Below, piece by piece: positions 9,062 through 17,993 of a stretch of 64,000 nt of DNA. Location: NCBI GenBank assembly GCA_021776335.1, contig JAJFGB010000007.1:124001-188000 (forward strand), written 5' to 3'. The stretch's first letter is position 1. Each line of letters starts with the position of its first letter. The notes beneath the pieces were generated by a model that saw nothing but the letters and a program-made list of their open reading frames with translations, was not told the origin of the DNA and searched no databases. The stretch comes from Hyphococcus sp. GTDB lineage: Bacteria > Pseudomonadota > Alphaproteobacteria > Caulobacterales > Parvularculaceae. A program made the translations under genes and the position numbers.

Positions 9062-9256
9062 TCACACGGTTTCATGAGTTTCTGCGTTTTCGTAGCTTCC
9101 GCGCCATTCTTCAGCGGCTTCAAATGATATGAAACGCATGACACCGACATTGTAAAACCGCAATCGGCCCGCTTTCATTTCGTTGTATGCGAAGCTACGC
9201 GAGACGCCGTAGGCTTTGCAGAAATCTTTAACGCGGTAAGCTTTTACTTCAGACAT
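9062..9256 (-). CDS. AlpA/excisionase-like helix-turn-helix protein
   Basis: A 64-aa protein (MSEVKAYRVKDFCKAYG...) with the pattern of AlpA or MerR-like helix-turn-helix proteins: RVKDFCKAYGVSRSFAYNEM, then a short wing with RFYNVGVMRFIS. Such proteins act as recombination directionality factors or activate the integrase in P4-like islands. The ATG at 9256 is chosen because GAGGAAAC lies about 10 nt upstream; an in-frame start eight codons earlier is poorer. It stands apart from the integrase by some 7 kb, and the structured repeats just downstream may be its binding sites. Family is fairly sure, role is inferred. Confidence 0.75.
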   Translation of the reverse strand: MSEVKAYRVKDFCKAYGVSRSFAYNEMKAGRLRFYNVGVMRFISFEAAEEWRGSYENAETHETV

Positions 9257-9633
9257 GGTGTTGTTTCCTCTTGCATCCACATGGACATGGAGGATTGTCC
9301 CTCGACGGGCACAGGAAGCCAGGGTCTGAAATACTCGATTTCAGACCAGATTGACGGACTGGCAGATCTCAGCACTGCTTTCCTGGAAATAGGGCTAGAA
9401 AAGCCCGAATGGCCATTGATGACCCATTGCAGTCGTTCCGCCTGTCGACGGCGAATGTCCGAAACATCCGAAAGCGGCTTGTGACCCTCCAAAGACAATT
9501 GTATTCGCCTGCATCAGCATCAATCTATACATGGACGATCTTGTTCCGGCGCGTCGGATCGGGCCAATTAGATGAATGCAGCGGATAATTGTCAGAATAT
9601 ATGATGAAGTTGCACAAGGATAGGAGGCTGACG
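9257..9633. other. Gene-free stretch with a 10-bp-arm palindrome
   Basis: No convincing gene is seen between the divergent excisionase-like gene (minus) and the gene starting at 9634 (plus). It contains a perfect inverted repeat, GGTCTGAAAT (9323-9332) and ATTTCAGACC (9338-9347), around a 5-bp centre, and a smaller hairpin near 9392-9407. The stretch must hold both promoters, so the palindrome may be an operator. Confidence 0.5.
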
Positions 9634-10767
9634 ATGGCGCGAGCCAGTCTACATGCCAAGGGCCTGCTTTTCGGAGGGCGAGATGAAGCGACGCCAGATG
9701 GGCCTCTTCCTATGATGGACCCGCTGGCTCCATTGCTTGAGCGTCTCTCTTGGAAATATGTCAAGTCCGATCCTGATTGGCCGCCCAATGTCATTCCGGC
9801 CGATGACGATATCGCCAAGTGGAAGGAGGAGATCGCCCACTGGGCAGGCCGCGTCTGGTGCCATGTCAATGAAATGCCCGAGGGGCCGGAGCTTCGCGCG
9901 TTTGATATAATGTCGCTGAAAGAGCAGTGTCGCGAATATCTCGAACACGAGGGCCCCATGCTATCTAAACGTGGATTGTCAATCGAAGAAATCTGGTGTT
10001 CATCCCAACTTCACGAAGCAGCACCCCTAATGCTACTGCTTAATACGCGCCACGCAGAAGCTGCTACGGAACGTGTGAACATCAAGCTTCTCTACAATGC
10101 CGACGCACTTGTCTGGTTGCTCGGAGCTATGTGCCTTCAAATGGAACTCGAAAGCCCCGGGATCAATGTGCTGGTGACAAACGGCAAGTCTGGTCACGCA
10201 ATCCAAATCTCAGGTATGAACGGCCTCGACTTTAAGCATCCGCGCGGCGTTGACGTGCGACCCGGCTGGTTCTCTTTGCATGACCCTTGGCCGGCCAAGT
10301 CATTATTGTCGCCAAGGCACGGTTATCCGATACAGGTGCTTGAGGACATCACACGTCCCCCCCTTTGGCTGGTGTCACCGCCGGACCTAGGAGAGATTAT
10401 TGTTGGCTTTATCATTCCGGTCGATGCTCTCCAAACGCTAGCCTGCTGGTTTAAGTCGTTGGACGCGATGATGCGACTGCAAAGCGAGTATGGAACGCCG
10501 CTTTGGCACGAGAATCCCGTCGACCGGGAGGCTTTGTTCCCGCTCATGCTTTCGATGACCGGCGGAACGACCGCCAGTAGTTTGGCTGGTTATCTAGGGC
10601 TAGGTCGCTATCACCTGATGACGGAAGACGTCGACTCGGCGCTGTCCAGTTTCGAGTGTGCTGTTGGTATCGACCGACCACGCGCCGTATCTGTCGCTGC
10701 TATTATGCTCAAAGAGTTCGGACACGGTGACCTGGTTAAACGGTGGGCCGTTGACTATAATGACTGA
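9634..10767 (+). CDS. Unrecognised island protein with a papain-like His...Asp signature
   Basis: I do not recognise this 377-aa protein. The start is fixed by a perfect AGGAGG six bases before the ATG at 9634. The middle has SGHAIQISGM (H188) followed by FSLHDPWP (D217), a pairing seen around the catalytic His and Asp/Asn of C39/C70-type papain-like proteases. The nucleophilic Cys is not obvious; C122, in IWCSSQLHEA, is the nearest candidate. No signal peptide or transmembrane helix is seen. The C-terminal 60 residues are helical and could be a TPR-like repeat. It is followed after 96 bp by another unknown gene on the same strand. Confidence 0.75.
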   Translation: MARASLHAKGLLFGGRDEATPDGPLPMMDPLAPLLERLSWKYVKSDPDWPPNVIPADDDIAKWKEEIAHWAGRVWCHVNEMPEGPELRAFDIMSLKEQCREYLEHEGPMLSKRGLSIEEIWCSSQLHEAAPLMLLLNTRHAEAATERVNIKLLYNADALVWLLGAMCLQMELESPGINVLVTNGKSGHAIQISGMNGLDFKHPRGVDVRPGWFSLHDPWPAKSLLSPRHGYPIQVLEDITRPPLWLVSPPDLGEIIVGFIIPVDALQTLACWFKSLDAMMRLQSEYGTPLWHENPVDREALFPLMLSMTGGTTASSLAGYLGLGRYHLMTEDVDSALSSFECAVGIDRPRAVSVAAIMLKEFGHGDLVKRWAVDYND

Positions 10768-10863
10768 TCGTTCGCATCCGCACACCCGCCCCTGGGCGGC
10801 TGCCGTCGAAGGTGCGTTGCAAAGCTAGTCGCTATGGGGCTTGCTATTGCCCCGGGGAACGTC

Positions 10864-11883
10864 ATGGGTTGGTTAGGAAGTTTGCTGGCCCGGGTCTCGG
10901 GCGAAATCGCGGAAGAGCTGACATTTATCGAAGGCTTATCCGCCAGTGAGAGCGGCAATTCGGTTCAGCTCGCTCCGGACAAGTGCTACTTAGAGCTTTA
11001 CGTGGAGTCACTCCGCATCGAGAAAGCTCGTGCATTCGCGACTCGGTTTCATGGAGTGGTTTACAGCTATGTGACGTTCGCTCGTTTGGGCGACAGCAGC
11101 TCGGTGGTCGCTGCGGTTACAAAACCCAGTAAACTAGCAGATCTTGATTCGGGTTCCGTCGGCAAAGTCATAACCATATCCCGTAAGATGATGGGAGCCG
11201 TGCCATGGCGCGGCGGAAACCTCGCTGTCGAGCTTGGCCTTTTCTCTGTTAAATCTGGTAGTCTGTTGTCGCCGCTGACAAACTTGATAACGCGCATTTC
11301 GGACGTTGCAGGGATCAGCTTCGTCGAACTAGCAAGGCCTTTCATTCCACTCCTTACGGAAGGCATGGATCTCATCGCTGGCCAGACGGCTGACGTACGC
11401 CTTGAAGTTGGAGTCGATTCAACTTTTGAACTCAACAAGCCTGTCACCTGCGCAATCATTGCGGCTCCGCGGGATTCGTTCGATCGTAGCGCACTTTCGC
11501 TAGACCCTGTTGACCGCAAGCTTCTTCACAAGGGAGAACCGCTGCAGGCGGGATATTGCGTATTCTCGATCCGAACTACGGATCGCAAGGCTGACTTTGG
11601 GGAAATTCCGGCATTGAAGGAGGCATTCGCCGCGTTTCGGAAATCAGTGTTGGAGGGACAGCCCGCGCTAGCGCGTGAAGCTCTCGCCGCCTTCCGGCGC
11701 GCGGTGTTGCTTTCGCCAGACCTTATCGCGGAGGACGCAAAGCGCCTTGCGAGCCTAGCAGAAAATATGATGTCCGAGGCCTTCGCGCCGACGGGGATTA
11801 CGTTTGGGGGCGACGAATCGCAGCGTGCCCCCACCGTCTCGCTCCCCATGAACCTCTCCGACTTGGGCCTCTACAATCCGTAA
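10864..11883 (+). CDS. Unrecognised 339-aa island protein
   Basis: No family recognised. The ATG at 10864 has GGGGAA nine bases upstream and is preferred to one ten codons earlier. The first 220 residues alternate short strands and helices, with SRKMMGAVPWRGG near residue 112 and a LTEGMDLIAGQTADVRLEV segment near 175. A SLDPVDRKLLHKGEPL segment follows (about residue 220) and the C-terminus is a long alanine-rich helix. There is no signal peptide. Position and strand suggest an operon with the 9634 gene, and both converge on the peptidase/lipoprotein pair. A partner role is plausible but unproven. Confidence 0.7.
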   Translation: MGWLGSLLARVSGEIAEELTFIEGLSASESGNSVQLAPDKCYLELYVESLRIEKARAFATRFHGVVYSYVTFARLGDSSSVVAAVTKPSKLADLDSGSVGKVITISRKMMGAVPWRGGNLAVELGLFSVKSGSLLSPLTNLITRISDVAGISFVELARPFIPLLTEGMDLIAGQTADVRLEVGVDSTFELNKPVTCAIIAAPRDSFDRSALSLDPVDRKLLHKGEPLQAGYCVFSIRTTDRKADFGEIPALKEAFAAFRKSVLEGQPALAREALAAFRRAVLLSPDLIAEDAKRLASLAENMMSEAFAPTGITFGGDESQRAPTVSLPMNLSDLGLYNP

Positions 11884-11889
11884 CTCGAT

Positions 11890-12036
11890 ATGCCGTCCAA
11901 GAAACACCGGCAATTCAAAACGCCTGGCGCGCCAAATTTAAATCTCTCCTTCTTTGATCTGAGGCCGCCTACGACAGAAAAGTCCGGCAAAGGAAACCGC
12001 GGCGACAACGCGAACAATACTGAGTGCCGTGCATGA
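11890..12036 (+). CDS. Possible small protein (48 aa) at the end of the plus-strand pair
   Basis: An ATG 6 bp after the stop of the 10864 gene opens a 48-codon frame ending in TGA at 12036. The product starts MPSKKHRQFKTPGAPNL and is basic at the N-terminus, with FFDLRPPTTEKSGKG in the middle. The tight spacing suggests translational coupling, but no clear ribosome site is seen and the coding signal is weak. I do not recognise it; it may be chance. Confidence 0.3.
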   Translation: MPSKKHRQFKTPGAPNLNLSFFDLRPPTTEKSGKGNRGDNANNTECRA

Positions 12037-12207
12037 GCCACCAAACCAATCGGGTATAGCAACCGGTTCTTGTTCGTCATTTTGCATCGTCGATCTTGTC
12101 TCGATCTGGCGGCAATGACACCAAAGAGTCTTTGCCCAACGTCATGAAGCATCTATCCGGTTGCCGACGGCGAGTCTGATATGTAAATAGAATACTCGGG
12201 CGACAAT

Positions 12208-13488
12208 CTATGAGAAGTCTCCATCGCGAATCCATTCCCAATCATACACGGTCCAAAAATCGCGAGCGAGACCGTGTTCGATATACGCCAACGGCAAATA
12301 TCCGTATCCTTCAACGCCCCAATCTAGCCCCCATGAATTGCGAATAACCAAAGACGGCACGACTTCGCCGTCCACCTCGTGATTCAAATCATAACCAACC
12401 GCGACGACCGCATGACCGCCGCTCACAGAATCAAATTCTGGGTCGGGGAAACGTATGTCGGGCTCATCGGTCAGAGAGTCAAAAACCGTAAAGCCAAACG
12501 CAAGGCAGAATCCGCTCTCCAGGGTTCGCAAGACGCGGTCAATGACTTCATCCGTTGAAATGTCGGGCGTGTCGATGCGCGCATAGTTTAACACTTGGTA
12601 GTTGGATGCATAAGAGTATAGGAAAGCGGTCGGTTCGTCTTCAAAGACGTCAACATCATAGGGCCAATGTTCTTCCGGCGGAATGCCGAACGTTACGGCC
12701 GCTTTCATGGCGGTGCGAACATAAGCGCCTGTATCACCGGTCCAGCCATGGAGGTTTCGAGTGACTTTGTAGAGGAACAGCCGCGACCCATCGATATACT
12801 GGCCGCGCCCGCGACGCATCATATATTCCATTAGACCGACGACCGCCTGCGCTGTGCAGGAGCCGAGTTGGCCCTGATCCTCGATTGGTGAGCAATAGTC
12901 AATATTCAGGTGAGAATCTGATATGGGCGCGTTTGTCACAAGCGGCGACATTTTATCGCGCAAGACTCGCAGCAGGTTTTCATCACGCTTGTTTCGCACG
13001 TGATCGCAACTGTCACAGGCATCGCTCGCGAATGGCGGCAAAACGCGATCGCGATAATCTGGAAGGTCAGGATGCCACCCAAGAGTTACAACGCGCCCGC
13101 TCCGATAATTCCTCGGCATGCCAAGCGCGCTCAGTCTTGATGTCAATTTCTGCCCGCGCCGGCCTACAGAAACTGCTGCGCTCATACGCCAGCTCTCGTC
13201 GTCTTGGCGCCAATCCTCATCGTCGCTCCGCCACTTGTCTCGACGGCGCCGTATTCTTCTTTGGCGTCGACGTGATGCCATTAGCGCCGCCTCTCGCCAT
13301 CCTGGGTTCTTATGCCAATCTCTCTCGCACAAGGGCGAGTCTTCATCATCAGGCGCGGCGCCGTCCTTAATCATAAAATGTGTTGTGAGCAGATCGATGC
13401 CGCCAGACGGCTGTGTATCTTTTGATTGCTCGTCTGAATCGGATTTCTTGTCATTCGGCGGACGATTATCTTTGTTCTTCTTGGCCAT
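12208..13488 (-). CDS. C1-family (papain-like) cysteine peptidase
   Basis: A 426-aa papain-family peptidase. Catalytic residues are complete: Q205 of the oxyanion hole, C211 in QGQLGSCTAQA, H359 in SGGHAVVAVGYD and N384 in IRNSWGLDWG. A GWHPDLPDYRDR motif (137-147) precedes the core, as in other bacterial C1 peptidases. The first 100 residues are highly charged, with a lysine/aspartate-rich start and an RRRQRRIRRRRDKWR stretch near 75-87. No signal peptide is seen, so it is probably cytoplasmic, or exported by a non-Sec route. It lies 71 bp downstream of the lipoprotein gene on the same strand. Target proteins are unknown. Confidence 0.9.
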   Translation of the reverse strand: MAKKNKDNRPPNDKKSDSDEQSKDTQPSGGIDLLTTHFMIKDGAAPDDEDSPLCERDWHKNPGWREAALMASRRRQRRIRRRRDKWRSDDEDWRQDDESWRMSAAVSVGRRGQKLTSRLSALGMPRNYRSGRVVTLGWHPDLPDYRDRVLPPFASDACDSCDHVRNKRDENLLRVLRDKMSPLVTNAPISDSHLNIDYCSPIEDQGQLGSCTAQAVVGLMEYMMRRGRGQYIDGSRLFLYKVTRNLHGWTGDTGAYVRTAMKAAVTFGIPPEEHWPYDVDVFEDEPTAFLYSYASNYQVLNYARIDTPDISTDEVIDRVLRTLESGFCLAFGFTVFDSLTDEPDIRFPDPEFDSVSGGHAVVAVGYDLNHEVDGEVVPSLVIRNSWGLDWGVEGYGYLPLAYIEHGLARDFWTVYDWEWIRDGDFS

Positions 13489-13559
13489 GGCAGCGCTCTC
13501 CCGTTAAATTCAGCTTTCCGCAGGCTTGAGGCTCTGTCAGCACGTCAAATCAGCAGGAC

Positions 13560-15431
13560 CTACGGAGCAGGCTTGTCGTCCTTCCAAGCTTTTATCCTGG
13601 TGAGTAGATTTTCGGCTTTCGGCACAAAAACCGTGAACCGGGACTCGTTCTCCTTGTATTTCTTTTCAGCGATTTCCGCGTCAAGCGCGTTCGCCTGGAT
13701 CTCCGCCTGAGCCTTTCGGTGCTCAAGCGTCCCGCCGGTTGCGTTTGTGAGTTTGGTCATCAGCCGGACATGAGTGTTCTCAATCACCTCTAACTTTGGC
13801 CTTTCAGCAGCGGCAAAAGCTGGATCGGTGTCGGTCTTGATTTTTGCGCCTTCGGCAATCAAGGCGTCATACTCTTTTTTGAGCGCTTCGCCGGCTACAC
13901 GGTATTCGCGTTGCTTGGGTTTTTCACCAGTCGCCGGTGCTGGATCCACTGTGAAGGCGCCGCTTGTCAGCTTTTGCTTTGCAGTGTCAAACGCCGTTCT
14001 CTCTAGCGCAGCGCTGTCATAGACAATCGTTGGCAATGGCTGTGACTGCGGCGACGGCGGTTGTTGCGCACGAAATTGAGCAAAATTCCCAGCAACTGTG
14101 GATGGGTCGCCCGTCCGCAACGCTTCGGCTGCCGCAAGACACGTCTTTTTCTCATTTTTCTCAGTGGCGCTATCGAACTTTTGACACTTATCAATCAGGG
14201 CGTTGTATTGCTTAAAGACTTCAACACTTGCCGCTGCTTTGCGCGCTATAACATCCGCACGATCCACCTCCAGCTGGTAGCCCTTAAGCGAAAGCGCTTT
14301 TTCCTGCGCGAGCGCCAATACATGCGTAAGATTTTTGCGGCAATAGTCTGCAAGTCCCGAAACTCGCGTCAATTGAGTCGAAATAGCCAGCCCGCGTGCG
14401 TCGTCTGGGTCGGCAAAATCTTGCCTCTTAACATAGTTGTTGACGACCGCTTCATGGAAGCGCTCATCAAGTGCGCTGCTTAGGTTAACGTTCGCCATCT
14501 CAACAGCACAAGCGTCAATGACCGCGTCAAGCGGGTCGCGATCTAAAAACGCCGACTGCATTTTTCGAATCTCGATTGCGACATCGGCGCTTACAGACGA
14601 TGTGATGCTCCCGGCCGCCGTCACTGTCGTAAACTCGCCCTCGGCCTCCGTCGCCGTTTTGATTTCGCCTTTCAACAACTCGCGCATGGTCCTATGCTCC
14701 GCTTCGGCTTTCGTGACCTCCCCTTGCAGGACCGTCACTTTTTCTGCGTCGCGTTGATCATCAGGCTTTGCATTTTCTTCCGCAAGCTTCGCTTTTGCTT
14801 CGAAAACTTTTGCTTCAGCCTCGGCAAGTTTGCTGCTTGCTTCCCCAATATCTTCGATAGCGCTCGCAAATCCGGTAAGGGAAGCCTCTGCGCTGCTCGA
14901 CGCTTTTGAGCCGAGAGCCGCCAGCGATCGGCCGAAGCGGCCTGCGGCATTCTCGCCGAGATTGGTGGTTACCAGTTCGCGCCCGATGCCATTCATTAGC
15001 AACGTATAGCTCGTGCCGGTGATCGCGCCGTTTGAATAGGCTTCACAGGCCCGGAACATTCTCTCGCGCAGAAGCTGGATCGATGCAGTGCGTTCAGCCA
15101 GTTGCGCAATCCCCTCAATAGTTTCGCCGGAGATCGAACCCGATCCCTTCCCAAGAACGCTGATCGCCGCGCCAAAAGAGTTTGCAACGGCAGCGGCTAC
15201 ATCAGGACTTGGCTCCGTGCAAACAATGCGAGAGGGCGTCACCAACCCGGGGCGGGTCATCAGATTGGGATCGTGATTTAGAATTACGCGCTGCCGAGCG
15301 CCAGTCGTTATCGATTTGCCGCCGCCATATTTATTCTTGTGGAGATCAAATTGGTTGAAGATTTCGCCGGGGGCGGTTGAGCACGCGCTAAGCAGAACAA
15401 ACAATATCGCTGCCCGGGCAATTTTCAACAT
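13560..15431 (-). CDS. Large alanine-rich lipoprotein with coiled coil, function unknown
   Basis: A 623-aa protein starting MLKIARAAILFVLLSAC, a signal peptide with lipobox LSAC (C17), so it should be anchored in an envelope membrane facing the periplasm. The ATG at 15431 has GGGGGATCC just upstream; the codons before it lack a signal-peptide n-region. A heptad-rich coiled coil rich in A/E/K lies around residues 195-260, and a proline-rich linker (QQPPSPQSQPLP) near 480. I do not recognise a domain. It precedes the C1 peptidase gene and may be co-transcribed with it. If so, peptidase and lipoprotein could work together, though their predicted compartments differ. Confidence 0.8.
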   Translation of the reverse strand: MLKIARAAILFVLLSACSTAPGEIFNQFDLHKNKYGGGKSITTGARQRVILNHDPNLMTRPGLVTPSRIVCTEPSPDVAAAVANSFGAAISVLGKGSGSISGETIEGIAQLAERTASIQLLRERMFRACEAYSNGAITGTSYTLLMNGIGRELVTTNLGENAAGRFGRSLAALGSKASSSAEASLTGFASAIEDIGEASSKLAEAEAKVFEAKAKLAEENAKPDDQRDAEKVTVLQGEVTKAEAEHRTMRELLKGEIKTATEAEGEFTTVTAAGSITSSVSADVAIEIRKMQSAFLDRDPLDAVIDACAVEMANVNLSSALDERFHEAVVNNYVKRQDFADPDDARGLAISTQLTRVSGLADYCRKNLTHVLALAQEKALSLKGYQLEVDRADVIARKAAASVEVFKQYNALIDKCQKFDSATEKNEKKTCLAAAEALRTGDPSTVAGNFAQFRAQQPPSPQSQPLPTIVYDSAALERTAFDTAKQKLTSGAFTVDPAPATGEKPKQREYRVAGEALKKEYDALIAEGAKIKTDTDPAFAAAERPKLEVIENTHVRLMTKLTNATGGTLEHRKAQAEIQANALDAEIAEKKYKENESRFTVFVPKAENLLTRIKAWKDDKPAP

Positions 15432-15731
15432 TGGATCCCCCAATAGATAGATCACGAACCCATTTATTGTTTATCTTTGTTGTAGTAATGTCTAGAGCGA
15501 CTTCAATACTATTATTTATTGAAAGCGACAGGGCGAATTTTCCAGCACTTTCAACTGTTTGCTGGGAAATAGGATAACTGCGCACTGCTCTCTGTCGTTT
15601 TGCGACCGTGAAACCGGTAGTTCATGTTGGATCTTCGTTCGGGTGTGCTCCATTGCAGTCATCTTGTGAGCATTGCCGAAAGTCGGTTTTTGGCGAGAAA
15701 TGTCCAGATTAGATGTGGACCTAAGTTAAGG
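15432..15731. other. 300-bp gene-free stretch upstream of the lipoprotein gene
   Basis: It probably carries the promoter of the lipoprotein/peptidase pair. I see no convincing gene, RNA or long palindrome in it. Confidence 0.4.
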
Positions 15732-16433
15732 TCACTCAGCTTTAGATTCCTTGATTATTGTTTTCAATGCTTTCGAAATTGCACCCCAGCCGCGTTTTGT
15801 GAACCGCTCTGCGAGAGTATCGGCTGAGGGGCATTCTATACCTTGAACTTCAAAGCGTTCAGCAACTATTGCCGCTGCATCGTCGATCGATGTTCCGGAA
15901 ATGTTGAGACCAAGAATCTGATTCATCGCGTTGCTTTCTGTTTTCAGTTTGCGACTTTCTTTTATGATCGGTTGTGTGCCTTGGCCGCGTTTTGCCTTGA
16001 GCAACTTTGCAAGGTCTTCTTCCTCGCTTGAGGTTAGATAATTTGCGAACGCATCATACAGCCAATCGAGCACCCAGCGCGGCGGATACAAACCCAAATG
16101 ATGCGCCGTTACGAAAGCCTCCATTGCATATAGCGGGTTGTCTTTCGTCGCTTCGTATATGCCTCTGAACAACTGGTTTTGCGTATTGCTCAGTAAGATT
16201 GACATAAATACCGCATCTTCTTCGTGTTGTTCTTGTGAACTGTCCAATTGCCTCTTTTGAAAATCTTTGAACCAGCCTTCTAACTCAGACTCAGTTATAC
16301 ATGGATCAAATTTTGAGAGCTCCTCTTCAGAAATCTCACAACTAGGTGGTTGCTCAACGCCAACGATGCGCGCCATGCGAGAGCGTTGACTCCGCCTAAT
16401 TGCTTTCTTCGGCGTGTCGCGTTTTTTGTTCAT
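15732..16433 (-). CDS. Hypothetical protein beside the integrase
   Basis: A 233-aa protein I do not recognise. The ATG at 16433 (MNKKRDTPKKAIRRSQRS) lies 16 bp past the integrase stop, so the two may share a transcript; a start 15 codons earlier would overlap the integrase. The N-terminus is strongly basic, followed by an acidic helical region and a segment (AMEAFVTAHHLGLYPPRWVLDWL, about 104-126) where hydrophobic residues and Pro-Pro-Arg-Trp stand out. No signal peptide is seen. Proteins with a similar HHxGLYPPxWVLDWL stretch occur near phage-type integrases, so it may be an island accessory; the function is unknown. Confidence 0.7.
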   Translation of the reverse strand: MNKKRDTPKKAIRRSQRSRMARIVGVEQPPSCEISEEELSKFDPCITESELEGWFKDFQKRQLDSSQEQHEEDAVFMSILLSNTQNQLFRGIYEATKDNPLYAMEAFVTAHHLGLYPPRWVLDWLYDAFANYLTSSEEEDLAKLLKAKRGQGTQPIIKESRKLKTESNAMNQILGLNISGTSIDDAAAIVAERFEVQGIECPSADTLAERFTKRGWGAISKALKTIIKESKAE

Positions 16434-16449
16434 GTCAATCACAAGTAAC

Positions 16450-17649
16450 TTATCGTGGGGTTTGCCGCCACAACTCATCCAGATAATCCGCCCAAACCTG
16501 CATCATCTTCACCCGCTCATCCCAATATTCGGCGGCGTGAGTGTAAGCGCGGCGAACCGTATTTGCTTCCTGGTGTGCGAGTTGTCTTTCGATCGCGTCA
16601 GGCGACCATTTACCCATTTCATTGAGGCGCGTCGCGGCCATAGACCGGAAACCGTGTGCAGTCATTTCATCCCCAGAATATCCTAATCGCCTCAGCGCGC
16701 CTGTCATGGTATTGTCTGACATTGCGCGATGGGAATTGTTGACGGCGGGAAAAAGCAAAGGGCCTTTTCCGGTTAGCCGTTGCAGATCGCTTAAGATATC
16801 GAGCGTTTGTTTTGCGAGCGGTACGCGGTGCGGGCGGCGCATTTTCATTTTCTTTGCGGGGATTTCCCAAACCGCCGCCTTTAAATCGAACTCTTCCCAT
16901 TCGGCGTGGCGCAACTCGCCAGGACGCACGAAGGTACGCGCCAAAAACTGTAACGCGAGCTTTGTTGTCAGATGTCCCGTGAAGCCATCAATCGCACGGA
17001 GGAGGGCGCCGATTTCTTTCGGGTCGACGATCGCGGCGTGATGTTTGACCTTTGGTGTGGTAATGGCGCCGCGTAGATCAGCTGTTGGGTCGCGTTCAGC
17101 GCGACCGGTTGCTATTGCCAGTCGAAAGACTTGACCAACTTTACTACACAACCGTCGCGCCGTTTCATATTTGCCGCGTGCTTCAACGGATTTCAGCGCA
17201 ACTAAAATTTCAGGCGCGGTGATCTCAGCGATGGGCAGATCGCCAAAATAGGGATAAGCGAATTCAAAAATCCACTTCGTTTTCTCGATCGTTACTTCAG
17301 CGCGTTCTTCGCGGGCCATTTTGGCTATGAGTTCTTCGGCCACAAAGCGAAAGGTATTTTCGGCGCTTGCTGCTCCGGCTAGTTTTTCAATTTTTCTGAC
17401 ATGGCCGGGGTCGTTTCCACCGGCCATTTGACGTTTTGCGGCGCCGCGTTTTTCGCGTGCATCTTTCAGCGATACGCCCGGATAGACGCCAAGCGCGAGC
17501 GTTTTCCGTTTGCTGTGAAATCGGTAATCCATACGCCAGTATCGTTTACCGTCCGGCTTGACGAGCAGATACATGCCAGCGCCGTCGGCAAGCTTGTAGG
17601 CTTTGCTGCGCGGTTTTGCGGTACGCACCGCGATGTCAGACAATTTCAT
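16450..17649 (-). CDS. P4-type tyrosine-recombinase integrase
   Basis: This site-specific recombinase would insert and excise the island at tRNA-Leu. The 399-aa length is usual for the P4 family. It has the N-terminal DUF4102-like arm-binding domain (MKLSDIAVRTAKP...), a core-binding domain (about 95-190) and a catalytic domain with R242 (VRPGELR), H332-x-x-R335, H359 and the nucleophile Y369 (RRAYTHAAEY). The ATG at 17649 is preferred because it gives the canonical P4 start and has AGAGAGG upstream. An in-frame extension of 67 codons is not expected in the family. It lies 344 bp from the tRNA att copy, reading away from it. Confidence 0.95.
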   Translation of the reverse strand: MKLSDIAVRTAKPRSKAYKLADGAGMYLLVKPDGKRYWRMDYRFHSKRKTLALGVYPGVSLKDAREKRGAAKRQMAGGNDPGHVRKIEKLAGAASAENTFRFVAEELIAKMAREERAEVTIEKTKWIFEFAYPYFGDLPIAEITAPEILVALKSVEARGKYETARRLCSKVGQVFRLAIATGRAERDPTADLRGAITTPKVKHHAAIVDPKEIGALLRAIDGFTGHLTTKLALQFLARTFVRPGELRHAEWEEFDLKAAVWEIPAKKMKMRRPHRVPLAKQTLDILSDLQRLTGKGPLLFPAVNNSHRAMSDNTMTGALRRLGYSGDEMTAHGFRSMAATRLNEMGKWSPDAIERQLAHQEANTVRRAYTHAAEYWDERVKMMQVWADYLDELWRQTPR

Positions 17650-17993
17650 CGATTTCGCCTCTCTAAAGGAGCGGCGCAAGTCTCGCGCCGCCGCCATTGT
17701 CGGTATCGCCTGACGGTATCCGCCGGGCGGGTGTTCAAAGTGAGCGGCGGTTTCAGTCCAAATGCAGAAATCGAGAAATCCGATCACCGATTTCAACGAC
17801 TTAAGGCGCGCTGTCGGTACCTTGCGTGTTTTTCGTCGGTACAATTTCATCCGATGCCAATTATGCCGACAAAACTACCGACATTTTGACGGTATGCGCG
17901 TGGATGTGCATGAACGCGTCTGGAATACCTTTCTATCAACTCACTGATTTCATGGTATTTTTAGACGACTATCGATGTCAATGGATGGTCACT

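Noticed and set aside
9244-9498. Minus-strand frame overlapping the start of the excisionase-like gene
   Set aside because: It runs across the palindrome at 9323-9347 and has no ribosome site or recognisable motif.
17650-17850. N-terminal extension of the integrase by 67 residues
   Set aside because: P4-type integrases start with MKLSD-like residues, which are present at 17649 with a ribosome site; the extension reads like untranslated sequence.
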